Positions 33,640-42,650 of a stretch of 64,000 nt of DNA are shown piece by piece (the stretch's first letter is position 1; every line of letters starts with the position of its first letter). Location: the NCBI RefSeq assembly GCF_003752595.1, contig NZ_RKIJ01000017.1, positions 1 to 64,000 on the forward strand, read 5' to 3'. The stretch comes from Cellulomonas sp. PhB143 (lineage in GTDB: Bacteria > Actinomycetota > Actinomycetes > Actinomycetales > Cellulomonadaceae). Made by a program: the position numbers and the translations under genes. The notes under the pieces were generated by a model. It was not told where the DNA came from. It ran no database searches and saw only the letters and a list, made by a program, of their open reading frames with translations.

Positions 33640-33720
33640 GTGACCACGCTGCCGCGCACCTCTGACGCCGTTCCCGGCGCCGTGCTCGGCATGCCCGTGT
33701 GCATGTGTTGTCAGGCCTGA
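33640..33720 (+). CDS. Cys-rich leader peptide (uORF), 26 residues
   Basis: GTG 33640 to TGA 33720 reads MTTLPRTSDAVPGAVLGM followed by PVCMCCQA, ending in three cysteines within four residues. A -10-like CATCCT ends six bases before the GTG, with TTGGCG 18 bases further up, so the uORF may start the transcript. Leaderless polycysteine uORFs act as cysteine-responsive attenuators in mycobacteria (established there). By analogy this peptide may tune the winged-helix gene 80 bases downstream. Too short for most gene finders. Confidence 0.6.
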   Translation: MTTLPRTSDAVPGAVLGMPVCMCCQA

Positions 33721-33800
33721 AGCCCCCGCCCTGACGACCCAGCCGACCCCGTCGGCGCCGCTGAGCCCTCGCTCGCGGTCGATGCACCCCGGAGCCACCC

Positions 33801-34286
33801 ATGTCGACGCTCGCCCCCCGCCGCCCCTCGCACTCCCGCCCCCGCGCCGCCCATCCCGCCCGCCCGGTCGCGCCGCGCCCGGCGCCCACGCCCACGCCCA
33901 CGCCCACGCCCACGCCCACGCAGCAGCGGGCCGCCGACGCCGCCTTCCTCGAGCTCCTCGCGCGCCTGTCGCCGGTGCCCCGCCTCGAGCTCGACGCGCA
34001 ACGCCGGACGGTGTACGTCGACGGCACCGCGCACGCCCTGACCTCCCGCGAGTCGCACCTGCTCGCCCACCTCGTCGAGCACCGCGAGCGGGCCGTGCCG
34101 CGGGCCGAGCTGCTCGCCACGGTGTGGCGGGACGAGGACCTCGGCGCCGGGACGCGCACGATCGACGTCCACGTGCGCCGCATCCGCGAGAAGCTCGGGG
34201 TCGCCGCGATCCGCACGGCGCGCGGCGTCGGCTACGGGATCGACCCGCTGCTCGACGTGGCGGTGCGCGAGCCCCTCGCCTCCTGA
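33801..34286 (+). CDS. Stand-alone OmpR/PhoB-type winged-helix regulator
   Basis: 161 residues. No receiver domain. The N-terminal 45 residues are Pro/Arg-rich, including PTPTPTPTPT from six perfect CCCACG repeats (33885-33920). The C-terminal 100 residues are a winged helix: HALTSRESHLLAHLVEHRERAVPRAEL, then TIDVHVRRIREKLG and ARGVGYGI, the OmpR DNA-binding pattern. Targets unknown; placed behind a cysteine-rich leader peptide, it could control sulfur or redox genes. Its first bases are those duplicated at the contig edge (1-50). Confidence 0.8.
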   Translation: MSTLAPRRPSHSRPRAAHPARPVAPRPAPTPTPTPTPTPTQQRAADAAFLELLARLSPVPRLELDAQRRTVYVDGTAHALTSRESHLLAHLVEHRERAVPRAELLATVWRDEDLGAGTRTIDVHVRRIREKLGVAAIRTARGVGYGIDPLLDVAVREPLAS

Positions 34287-34410
34287 GCCGGCGCCTCCTG
34301 AGCCGGCCGGTCCTGAGCCGGCCTCCCGGGCGGGGGGCGGCCCGGTGGCCCGCGTCACGCCCGGCGCCTCCGTCGAGCGGACGGCGCCGTCACCGGGTTA
34401 CGTTCGGCTC

Positions 34411-35091
34411 ATGAGAGTTGTCGTCGCCGGGAGCCACGGGAAGATCGGTCGGCTCCTCGTCCAGGCGCTGATCGAGCGGGGCGACTCGGTCGTCGGGCTC
34501 GTCCGCTCGGCCTCGCAGATCCTCGACCTGACGGACCTGGGCGCCGAGGTCGCGCTCATCGACCTGGAGCAGGACGACGACGTCACGGTGAGCTTCGCGC
34601 TGCAGCGCGCCGACGCCGTGGTCTTCGCCGCGGGAGCCGGGCCCGGCAGCGGCGCGGAGCGCAAGGACACCGTCGACCGGGCGGGCGCCGTCCTGCTGGC
34701 CGACGCCGCCGAGCGCGCCGGCGTCCGGCGCTACGTGCTCGTCTCGTCGATGGGCGTCGACGAGGTGCGCGCGGACAACGTCCCCGAGGACACAGATCCC
34801 GTGCTCCTCGCCTACCTGCGCGCGAAGGCCGCCGCCGAGTCCGACCTCCTGCCCCGCCCGCTCGACCTGACGATCGTGCGGCCGGGCCACCTGACGGACG
34901 ACCTCGGCACGGGCCGGGTCTCCCTCGGCGCCGACGTGGGTCGCGGCGAGGTGACACGCACGGACGTGGCTGCCGTGCTCGCCGAGATCCTGCACGAGCC
35001 CCGCACCGCCGGCCTGACCCTCGGCCTGACCGGCGGGCACGCGCGGATCGACGACGCGGTCTACCAGTCGATCCCCGAGGACGAGCGATGA
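34411..35091 (+). CDS. NAD(P)-binding atypical SDR, YwnB/SDR_a5-like
   Basis: 226 residues, single Rossmann domain. VVVAGSHGKIGRLL dinucleotide motif, VVFAAGAGPGSGAE, and YVLVSSMGVDE; lacks the YxxxK pair of classical SDRs, having AYLRAKAAAE instead, as in NAD(P)H-binding reductase or regulator members. TACGTT (34399-34404) sits six bases before the ATG, a leaderless pattern. Overlaps the next gene by four bases (ATGA). May be a flavin or quinone reductase partner of that gene. Confidence 0.85.
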   Translation: MRVVVAGSHGKIGRLLVQALIERGDSVVGLVRSASQILDLTDLGAEVALIDLEQDDDVTVSFALQRADAVVFAAGAGPGSGAERKDTVDRAGAVLLADAAERAGVRRYVLVSSMGVDEVRADNVPEDTDPVLLAYLRAKAAAESDLLPRPLDLTIVRPGHLTDDLGTGRVSLGADVGRGEVTRTDVAAVLAEILHEPRTAGLTLGLTGGHARIDDAVYQSIPEDER

Positions 35092-36185
35092 GCGACCAGC
35101 CCGCCACCGGCGCGGGCACCAACCCCGTACCCAAGGGCTGGAAGCGCAGCGGCCCCCGCTTCACCGACCGGATCGCGTCGTCGAGCACCTCGGCGCCCGG
35201 CGAGGGCCCGGACGACGAGGGCCGCTGGCCCGTCGAGCCCGGGCGCTACCGCCTCGTGGCGAGCCTCGCGTGCCCGTGGGCGCACCGCTCGATCATCGAC
35301 CGGCGTCTCCTCGGGCTCGAGGACGCGATCTCCCTCGGGATCGTCGACCCGATCCAGGACCACCGCAGCTGGCGGTTCACGCTCGACCCGGACGGCGTCG
35401 ACCCCGTGCTGGGCTCGCACTTCCTCGCCGAGCACTACCTCGCCCGCGACCCGGAGGACGACGGCGGCGTCAGCGTCCCGGCCCTCGTCGACGTCCCCTC
35501 CCGCGCGCTGGTGACGAACGACTACCCGCAGATCACGCTCGACCTGTCGACCGAGTGGACCGAGCACCACCGCGACGGCGCCCCCGACCTGTACCCGCAG
35601 GCGTGGCGCGACGAGATCGACGACGTCGCCCAGAAGGTCTTCACCGACGTGAACAACGGCGTCTACCGGGCAGGCTTCGCCGACGGCCAGCTCGCGTACG
35701 ACGCCGCCTACGGGAACCTGTTCGAGCGCCTCGACTGGCTCACGGACCGCCTCGAGGACCGGCGCTACCTCGTGGGCGACCACATCACCGAGGCCGACGT
35801 GCGGCTGTTCACGACCCTCGTCCGGTTCGACGCCGTCTACCACGGCCACTTCAAGTGCAACCGCAACAAGATCACCGAGGACCGGGTGCTGTGGGCCTAC
35901 GCCCGCGACCTGTTCCAGACACCGGGGTTCGGCGACACCGTGAACTTCCACCACATCAAGCACCACTACTACCGGGTGCACAGCCAGCTGAACCCGAGCG
36001 GCATCGTCCCCGACGGCCCTGACGAGTCCCGTTGGCAGACTCCGCACGGGCGCGAGGCGCTCGGCGGATCACCCTTCGGGGACGGCACGCCGCCCGTCGC
36101 CGCGACGGACCTCGCGTCCTCTCACCTCGCACCCCTGGCCCAGCCGGTGGACGGCGAGCCGACGGCGGCCGCCCCGCCCGACTGA
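35088..36185 (+). CDS. Glutathionyl-hydroquinone reductase-like GST-fold protein
   Basis: 365 residues. Active-site motif LACPWAHR with the catalytic Cys, NNGVYRAGFADGQ and the long insert before the helical domain, EADVRLF and HGHFKCNRNKI, all typical of the Xi-class S-glutathionyl-(hydro)quinone reductases, longer than ordinary GSTs. Actinobacteria use mycothiol, so the natural thiol is probably mycothiol (inference). Translationally coupled to the upstream SDR; together they suggest quinone or redox detoxification. The last 45 residues are a loose Pro/Ala tail. Confidence 0.9.
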   Translation: MSDQPATGAGTNPVPKGWKRSGPRFTDRIASSSTSAPGEGPDDEGRWPVEPGRYRLVASLACPWAHRSIIDRRLLGLEDAISLGIVDPIQDHRSWRFTLDPDGVDPVLGSHFLAEHYLARDPEDDGGVSVPALVDVPSRALVTNDYPQITLDLSTEWTEHHRDGAPDLYPQAWRDEIDDVAQKVFTDVNNGVYRAGFADGQLAYDAAYGNLFERLDWLTDRLEDRRYLVGDHITEADVRLFTTLVRFDAVYHGHFKCNRNKITEDRVLWAYARDLFQTPGFGDTVNFHHIKHHYYRVHSQLNPSGIVPDGPDESRWQTPHGREALGGSPFGDGTPPVAATDLASSHLAPLAQPVDGEPTAAAPPD

Positions 36186-36216
36186 GCGGCCCGGGGGGTC
36201 TGGGGGCCGGAGCGGC

Positions 36217-39200
36217 TCAGCCGATCCAGCCCCGCAGCCAGTCGCGCAGGTCGGCCGTCGGGTCGTGGCGCGAGCCCCGGTCGTCGCCCGAAGGGGTCGG
36301 GGTCGGCGTCGCGGTGGGCTTGTCGTCCGGCTTCGGCGCCGGCTTCGCGTCCGGGGCGGCCGACGGCGTCTCGGCCGACTTCGCGGGCGGCGTCGCGGTG
36401 TCCGAGCCCGCCTTGTCCGACGAGCCGCCCTTGCCCGACGAGCCGCTGCCGCCGGAGGGCGAGTCCTTGCCGGACGGAGTCGGCGTCCCGGCGGAACCGC
36501 CCGTGCCGGAGGACGCGTCCTTGCCCGCGCCCTGGTCCGGCCCGTCCGAGCCGGAGGCCTTGTCCCCGGAAGCCTCATCTCCGGGAGCCTTGTCTCCGGG
36601 AGTCTTGTCGGCAGACCCCTTGTCCCCCGGATCCTTGTCGTCGGAGCTCTTGGCGCCCGTGGGCGCGTCGCCCGCGGCCTTGTCCGGAGCGGGCGACGGG
36701 GAGCCCGTCGTGGGTGCCGGGTCGGCGCTCGACGGCGGGGCGTCGGTCGCGGGCGCGGAGCGCTGCGCGTCGAGCGCGCCGCCCGCCGCACCGGTGCACG
36801 CCTCGGCGCGGGTCCACGGCGAGAACTTCCAGCCCTGGAGCGCCCGCCAGAGGTCGCTGGGGCTACCGACGCCGTAGGTCTTCCAGCGCGAGACGTAGTT
36901 CGCGCCGTCGTCGGAGACGGCCGCGCCCGACGGATAGGTCAGCACCGTGCGCCAGGTCGACGCCTTCCACTCCGGCAGGCAGCGCGCGGTGAAGGGCGCC
37001 GCCTCGACGGTCTGCGACCAGTCGCCGGCGGTCACGGTGAAGCTGCGGCCCGTCGTCGGGACCCGCACGTCGACGGTCGCGCTCTCGGCCGCCGCGACCG
37101 TCCTGCGCACGGGCTGGTCGAGACCGGGGCCGGTGACCTCGTAGGTGATCGCGACGCCCGGTGCGCTCTTGTTGCCCAGCGTGACGGCACCGGCCATCAC
37201 CGACCGGCTCGTGTCGGCGTCGAAGGACGAGGTCCCCGGCGTGAACGCGGCGGCGGGCACGGGCGTGCAGTCCCACGCCCCGACGACGACCTTGAGGTCG
37301 AGACCGCCGCCACCGAAGCCCGTGCGGTTGAGGCGGAAGGAGACGCTCCTCGAGTCGCTCTTCACCAGGTCCGTCGGGATGGTGAACGTCCCGGTGGAGG
37401 GACGCCCCTGCGCGTCCGCCGCGGGGTAGAGGCGCGCCGCGGTGCCGGACTGCACGTACGAGGCGCCGGGCAGAGCCATGAACATGCGGGTGTCCATCCC
37501 CAGGTCGGAGACGTTCCTCAGGGATCCGACGTAGGCGATCCGGCCGTCGACGCACTGCGGGACGACCATCGGCTGGTTCGGGCCGTCCGCGGACTCGACG
37601 CGCCAGTCGCACCGCTGGACCATGTCCCGCGTGATCGTCGTCGACGTCACGTCGCCGTGCGCGTCGATCTCGATGGACTCGGCGGTCAGGCCGATCGGGA
37701 TCGTCAGCCTCGCGGAGCCTCCCGCCTCGACCGTGACCGGGTCGAGCTTCTTGTTCGTGAAGCTGAACGTGGTCGGGAACGTCGACCGGGTGTTGTCGAG
37801 GACGAGCGTGACGGCCGCCTTCCGGGAGTCCGGCACCCAGGTGCACTGCCCTTCCTCGAGCGAGACCTTCGGCTCGATCGCTGCCTTGACCACGTCCGAG
37901 GTCGTGATGGTGTGCTGGCCGCCGCGGTCCTCGTCGGCGTGGCCGGTGTTCTCGACCCAGCGGTAGGAGAAGGCAGGCTGACCCTCGTAGCTCTTCTGCT
38001 CGGTGTCGTAGTCGAACCGGCGTCCCTCGCCCGCCGGGACCACGACCGGGTCCTCGCCGGACCCCGTCATCGCGACCTCGAGGTCCGCGCGCGTCTTGTT
38101 GACGAACGTCCCGTCGAGGCCGACGGTCCCGTCCGCCTCGTCGGTCGCGTCGACGACGGGCGCCTCGACCTGCGGGGTGAAAGCGTCGCACCGCGGGAAG
38201 GCGCCGGCGTCGTACGTGCGCTCGACGGTCCGGGTGACGGGGTCGGACGACGGGCCGGCCTCCAGGGTGGTGCTCAGGGCGACGCGCGCGTCGCCGGCGT
38301 CGTACCCGAGACCGTCGTCCACCGTGACGGTCCGTGCGGCACCGGCCGGTACCACCGCCGTGCCGTCGGTGCTGAGGCCCGTGCCGCTCAGCGTCACGCG
38401 CACGTCGGTCGGGATGTCGTTGGTCGCGTCGAGGACGACGAGCGCCTCCGCCGTCGCGACGGTCGTCGCGTCGGCGCTGCAGACCGGCTCGACGGTCGCG
38501 CCCGCCAGGCCGCTCCACGGCTCGTCGACGTCCAGCGCGGCCGACGCGGCCGCCTCGAGCGGCTTCTCGCCCCGGTCCGCCGCCGTCGCGCGCACCGCAG
38601 CCTGCTCCGTCCCGCCGTCCAGCGCGCCGTCGGTGAAGACCTGCAGCGGCAGCGCCGTGTCCTTGCCGGCCGGCAGGTCGGTGCGCGCCGCGTCGGGGAG
38701 GCAGGTGACGTCGGTGGTGCCCGAGCACTGCCAGCCGGCAGGCGCGGCCGCGTACGTCACGCCGTCGGGCAGCGAGACCTCGACCTGCAGGTCCTGGGCA
38801 CCGAGGTCACCCGTGTTGGACACCGTGACCGGGAGCGTGGCCGTGCCCGGGTTCGCGACGTCCTGGACGTCCCCGGCCCGGGTCCGCAGCTCCGCCCCGT
38901 AGTAGGCGACCGACGTCGGGTCGAACTGGCGCGCGACCTCCGGGAGGTCCGCGCCGGACGCCTTCGCCCCGAACGCGTATGTGCCGCCCGACTGGGCCCG
39001 CACCGGCACGCTGACGCGCTTCGACTCTCCCGGGGCGAGCGTGCCGACCGTGCACTGCACGGTGCGCTCGACGCCGATGTCGCTCGAGTCGGGCCGGCCG
39101 CAGCTGATCTGCTCCGCGCTCAGCACCCGCGGGACGGAGGCGCCGCGCGCGACCATCGTGGCACCGTCCGGGGACTCCACCCCGGGGGGCAGGACGACGG

Positions 39201-41034
39201 CGACCGTGACGTCGTCGGCGCTGGTCCCGCCGACGTTGGAGGCGCTGACGACCAGCGGCTCGGTCTTGCGGGCGGCGAGCTGGAGCGTGCCGTCGATGCT
39301 CAGGGTGATCTGTGCGGGCGCGGGGGCCGGCGGCGTGTCGGTCCCGGGGTCCGGCGGCGTGTCGGTCCCAGGGTCCGTCTCCGGTTCCGTCCCGCCGCCC
39401 GTCCCGGGGTCCGTGTCGGGCGCCGGGTCGGCGCCGTCGGGGACCGTGCCGGAGGTGTCGGGGGCGGGGAGCGGCTGCGCGTCCGACGGCGGCAGGGCGG
39501 CCGTGCCTCCCGGGTCGGTGAACGGGGTGTCCGCCAGGGGCGCGGCGTCGGCCAGGGGCTGCTCGCTCGGGAGCGGCTGCGCCGGCAGCGGGTCGGCCGG
39601 GATGTTGCCGGGAGACATCGGGTCGAGCGCGTCCGGCAGGTCGCCGTCCCCTGCGGGCCCGTCCGGGCTCACCGCGTCGGGGGCGTTACCGTCGGGCAGC
39701 GCCGCGGGGCCCTCGGACGACGTCGCGACCGGCACGCCGGTGCCGGTGAACGTGGTGACGGCGATGCCGATGCCGGCGACCGCGACGGCGCCCAGCGCGA
39801 CGGCGGCGACCGCCATCGGGGCGGAGCCGACGAGGGAGGCGATCCCCGTCGCACCGGCGGCGGCACCCGCCCCGCCGAGCGCGGCCAGACCGGCCACTCC
39901 GGTCGCGGCGAAGGTCCCGCCCGCGACGGCCCCGGCGCCGAGCCCCGCGCCCGCCGCCGCAGCGCCGGCCCCGGCCACGGCTGCACCGCTCGCGGCAGCT
40001 CCACCCGCGGCGGCGCCGCCGACAGCGGCTGCCGAGCCTCCGGCGGCACCGGCGGCGCCGGCCGCAGCGCCGGCAGCGGCGCCCGTCCCGGCCGCGCCTG
40101 CACCCGCCCCGGCCACGCCCGCACCGGTGCCCGCGGCGCCGGCGGCGCCGCCCGCCGCTCCGACGACACCCGAGCCGCCCGACAGCCCGCCCGCGAGCAC
40201 CGCGCCGGCGATCGAGCCACCGACCGGCAGCGGCACGCCCATGAGGCCGATCGCGCCGAGACCGAGCACCAGGGGCCCGACGACGCCGCGCATGCCCTGG
40301 GACACGTCGCCCAGCTCCAGCACGAGCGCGCCGCACTCGCCGCAGCTCTCGAGGTGCGCCTCGACGACGACCGTCTCGCGGCGGGCGAGGCCTCCCCGGA
40401 CGTAGGAGCCGAGCAGCGCGTTGGTCCGGCGGCAGTCGTCGGAGACCGTGCTCGACAGGTGCTGCTGCAGGTAGGCCTGGCGCAGGCCCTCCCGCGCGCG
40501 GTACGCGAGCGCCGAGACACCGTTGGCGGTGAGGCCGAGCATGGGGGCGATCTGCGCCGGCGCCATGTTCTCGACCTCGGCGTACCAGAGGACGGCGCGC
40601 CACCGCTCGGGCAGGCCCTCGAAGGCCCGCGCCACCGTGGAGCGCTCGAAACCCGCGAGCGTCGGCTCCTCGGTCGAGGCCATCGGCCCGAACGCGTCCT
40701 CGAACATCGACATGTCGTCCGTCGGCGCCGCTCGGCGCGAGCCCTTCGCGACGTCGTACGCCTGACGCCGGACGACGGTGAAGAGGTAGGCGCGGAAGGC
40801 GACGTCCGGTCCCTTGCCACTGCGCAGGATCGTCATCACCTTCGCGAAGGCGTCGGCGACGACGTCCTCGGCGTCGGCCGGGCGGGAGACGTACTGCCGC
40901 GCGACGGTCAGCGCGGCGGCGGCGTGGCGGGCGTAGAGCTCACCGAAGGCCTCGGAGCTCCCGGTCCGGGCACAGCTGATGAGCTCGGCGTCGCTGGACG
41001 CCGACTCAGGCTGGTTCGCCTCGACCTTGCTCAT
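36217..41034 (-). CDS. Giant membrane-tethered ECF sigma factor fused to anti-sigma zinc finger and extracytoplasmic domains
   Basis: About 1605 residues. Sigma region 2 (about 18-95) and region 4 (130-190, LPERWRAVLWYAEVENM and helix-turn-helix) are followed by a zf-HC2 anti-sigma finger (C201, H227, C231, C234). Then come hydrophobic segments (about 252-284 and 405-428) around an Ala/Gly-rich stretch, a Pro/Asp linker (about 450-590), several beta-rich repeats with paired cysteines like DUF11 adhesion modules, a Trp-rich region near 1360-1420 recalling chitin-binding CBM5/12, and a Ser/Gly/Asp/Lys tail. Actinobacterial ECF groups with fused sensors are known. Likely a one-piece surface sensor and sigma factor. 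GTG 41052 is an alternative start. Confidence 0.85.
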   Translation of the reverse strand: MSKVEANQPESASSDAELISCARTGSSEAFGELYARHAAAALTVARQYVSRPADAEDVVADAFAKVMTILRSGKGPDVAFRAYLFTVVRRQAYDVAKGSRRAAPTDDMSMFEDAFGPMASTEEPTLAGFERSTVARAFEGLPERWRAVLWYAEVENMAPAQIAPMLGLTANGVSALAYRAREGLRQAYLQQHLSSTVSDDCRRTNALLGSYVRGGLARRETVVVEAHLESCGECGALVLELGDVSQGMRGVVGPLVLGLGAIGLMGVPLPVGGSIAGAVLAGGLSGGSGVVGAAGGAAGAAGTGAGVAGAGAGAAGTGAAAGAAAGAAGAAGGSAAAVGGAAAGGAAASGAAVAGAGAAAAGAGLGAGAVAGGTFAATGVAGLAALGGAGAAAGATGIASLVGSAPMAVAAVALGAVAVAGIGIAVTTFTGTGVPVATSSEGPAALPDGNAPDAVSPDGPAGDGDLPDALDPMSPGNIPADPLPAQPLPSEQPLADAAPLADTPFTDPGGTAALPPSDAQPLPAPDTSGTVPDGADPAPDTDPGTGGGTEPETDPGTDTPPDPGTDTPPAPAPAQITLSIDGTLQLAARKTEPLVVSASNVGGTSADDVTVAVVLPPGVESPDGATMVARGASVPRVLSAEQISCGRPDSSDIGVERTVQCTVGTLAPGESKRVSVPVRAQSGGTYAFGAKASGADLPEVARQFDPTSVAYYGAELRTRAGDVQDVANPGTATLPVTVSNTGDLGAQDLQVEVSLPDGVTYAAAPAGWQCSGTTDVTCLPDAARTDLPAGKDTALPLQVFTDGALDGGTEQAAVRATAADRGEKPLEAAASAALDVDEPWSGLAGATVEPVCSADATTVATAEALVVLDATNDIPTDVRVTLSGTGLSTDGTAVVPAGAARTVTVDDGLGYDAGDARVALSTTLEAGPSSDPVTRTVERTYDAGAFPRCDAFTPQVEAPVVDATDEADGTVGLDGTFVNKTRADLEVAMTGSGEDPVVVPAGEGRRFDYDTEQKSYEGQPAFSYRWVENTGHADEDRGGQHTITTSDVVKAAIEPKVSLEEGQCTWVPDSRKAAVTLVLDNTRSTFPTTFSFTNKKLDPVTVEAGGSARLTIPIGLTAESIEIDAHGDVTSTTITRDMVQRCDWRVESADGPNQPMVVPQCVDGRIAYVGSLRNVSDLGMDTRMFMALPGASYVQSGTAARLYPAADAQGRPSTGTFTIPTDLVKSDSRSVSFRLNRTGFGGGGLDLKVVVGAWDCTPVPAAAFTPGTSSFDADTSRSVMAGAVTLGNKSAPGVAITYEVTGPGLDQPVRRTVAAAESATVDVRVPTTGRSFTVTAGDWSQTVEAAPFTARCLPEWKASTWRTVLTYPSGAAVSDDGANYVSRWKTYGVGSPSDLWRALQGWKFSPWTRAEACTGAAGGALDAQRSAPATDAPPSSADPAPTTGSPSPAPDKAAGDAPTGAKSSDDKDPGDKGSADKTPGDKAPGDEASGDKASGSDGPDQGAGKDASSGTGGSAGTPTPSGKDSPSGGSGSSGKGGSSDKAGSDTATPPAKSAETPSAAPDAKPAPKPDDKPTATPTPTPSGDDRGSRHDPTADLRDWLRGWIG

Positions 41035-41282
41035 ACGCTCCGCCCCCGACACCCACGGAAACGGTGCACGTCCGTGTCGATTCTGCTGGGCTGAATAGTA
41101 GCCACCGGCACCGACATGCGACCAGAGAATCCACGGTTCTCACGTCACGATCGGATACCGACACTCCAGCATGCTCCGGTCCCGTGGCAGGATGGCTCGG
41201 TCTGAGCCACTTGTCCGATTACTTCACCCGGCGGAACGGAGGAACGCGCGTCAGGATCACGGGTTCGACGCGTCTCTTCACC

Positions 41283-42050
41283 ATGGACCTCCGTACCGGG
41301 CACCGTACGGCGGACGCCGCGAGCGTTCGCGCGCGCTGGCGCGCCCATTCGCTGGGATCCATCTGGCTGCGCCCGGGCGACTGGTACCACCCTGCCGTCG
41401 AGGCGATCACCGAGGCCCTGACCGAGGGCCGCAGCACGGTCCCGGCGGCCGAACGTCTGGGCGAGGCCCGCGGCGAGGCGGGCGTCGGCATCGGCGAGGC
41501 GATCGACGACCTCGTGTGCCTCTACCGCGCGGTCGGCACCGACCCCGACGTGCCGACGCTGCGCGCCCTGTCGACCGGGTGGACGGCCGGTGCGGAGGCC
41601 CAACCGGTGGCTCCGGCGGTCCTGGACCCGACGTCCGGGCTGGTGACCCCGCAGTACCTCGACGTGCGGCTCGCCGAGACCTACGCGGAGGGCGAGCGCT
41701 CGGGGCTGCGCGCGGACCGGACGCACTGCCTCGTGATGCTCGACATCGCCGTCGAGCACGTCACGCGCGAGATGCTGGTCGTACGGGAGGCCGCGGTCGG
41801 CCACATCCTCACGGAGGCGTTCGGGGCCGGGCGCCCGGTCGCGGCCCTGGGCCGCGGGACCTACGCGGCGCTCTCGGAGCGCGGCGACGTCGCCGCGGAC
41901 CGCGTCGCCGCCGTCCGGCGCCTCATCGACTCCGCGGGCCCGGGGCTCGGGATGGGCGTGGCGATGCGCCGGCCGCCGCGCGTGTGGATCGAGTCGCTCC
42001 CCCGCGACCACCGCGGGGTCTCGCGGCTGCTGCGCCAGCTCCGCCGCTGA
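41283..42050 (+). CDS. Protein of unknown function, possibly degenerate GGDEF fold
   Basis: 255 residues from ATG 41283; GTG 41184 (33 more residues) is also possible and neither has a ribosome site. The C-terminal 150 residues (LVTPQYLDVRLAETYAEGERSG, THCLVMLDIAVEH, ILTEAFGAGRPVAALGRGTYAAL) follow the outline of a GGDEF nucleotide-cyclase fold, but no GGDEF signature remains, so it cannot be an active diguanylate cyclase. Divergent from the giant sigma factor gene and may share its control. Function unknown. Confidence 0.5.
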   Translation: MDLRTGHRTADAASVRARWRAHSLGSIWLRPGDWYHPAVEAITEALTEGRSTVPAAERLGEARGEAGVGIGEAIDDLVCLYRAVGTDPDVPTLRALSTGWTAGAEAQPVAPAVLDPTSGLVTPQYLDVRLAETYAEGERSGLRADRTHCLVMLDIAVEHVTREMLVVREAAVGHILTEAFGAGRPVAALGRGTYAALSERGDVAADRVAAVRRLIDSAGPGLGMGVAMRRPPRVWIESLPRDHRGVSRLLRQLRR

Positions 42051-42098
42051 GCCGCCCGCCCGCACCACCCGCCCGCACTCGCACCCGCCTCCGCACCC

Positions 42099-42160
42099 GC
42101 CGAGAAGTCGAAATATGCCCCTGATCCGGTCGGATCAGGGGCATATTTCGACTTCTCGGC
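42099..42160. terminator. Perfect 30-bp hairpin between converging genes
   Basis: Thirty bases at 42099-42128 (starting GCCGAGAAGTCG, with AAATATGCCCC inside) are exactly complementary to 42131-42160, loop only GT. It includes an AT-rich middle that makes both strands usable as a terminator with T-tracts. It lies between the 42050 stop and the DUF1540 gene. Confidence 0.85.
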
Positions 42161-42208
42161 GGAGTGCCTTCCGGGCGTCGAGCATCAGGCGCCAGGCGGT
42201 CGCGAACG

Positions 42209-42517
42209 TCAGGCGGTCGCGAACGTCAGACAGTCCGCGTGGTCCGCCGCCGTCGCACCGGCGCCGACGCGGATCGACGGCGCGCCGCACTCGAGGTGGT
42301 CGTTGTGCACGCACTCCCCGCGCTGGCAGGCGCCGACGTGGGCGACGACCTTGTCGAGGCCGCCCTTCGCAGAGAGCGGGATGAACGTGGCGCACGAGGC
42401 GTCGCCCGTCCCTCCCGCGATCGTCACGGCGCCGGCGTGACAGCCGTGCTCGTGGTTGTACCCGCAGCCGTCGATGGAGCACTCGGAGACCTGAGGCAGG
42501 TCGGTCAGGGCGGTCAT
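42209..42517 (-). CDS. DUF1540 double-domain Cys/His protein
   Basis: 102 residues with two copies of the DUF1540 pattern: CSIDGCGYNHEHGCHAGAVTI with CATF, and CQRGECVHNDHLECGAP with CLTF. The regularly spaced cysteines and histidines suggest metal or Fe-S binding. Strong AGGAGG ribosome site. The upstream 130 bases are AT-richer than their surroundings and carry a TATTCT on the minus strand (42547-42552), so expression is probably high or inducible. Placed directly beside hspR. Function of the family is unknown. Confidence 0.85.
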   Translation of the reverse strand: MTALTDLPQVSECSIDGCGYNHEHGCHAGAVTIAGGTGDASCATFIPLSAKGGLDKVVAHVGACQRGECVHNDHLECGAPSIRVGAGATAADHADCLTFATA

Positions 42518-42650
42518 GGTTCCTCCTGGGCGTCGGTCGATTTCTCGAGAATACGACCGTGAATGCCTTTCCGTATAGCCAGGAAAGCCTTACCCAACAC
42601 CGATTTTCGGCCACCAATTATGCAACACGACTATTGCGTAAACTGCCGCG

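Noticed and set aside
36265-41094. 1609-residue open frame on the plus strand
   Set aside because: It is the antisense shadow of the giant sigma factor gene; Arg/Gly/Ala-rich with no domain. Long antisense frames are common at this GC content.
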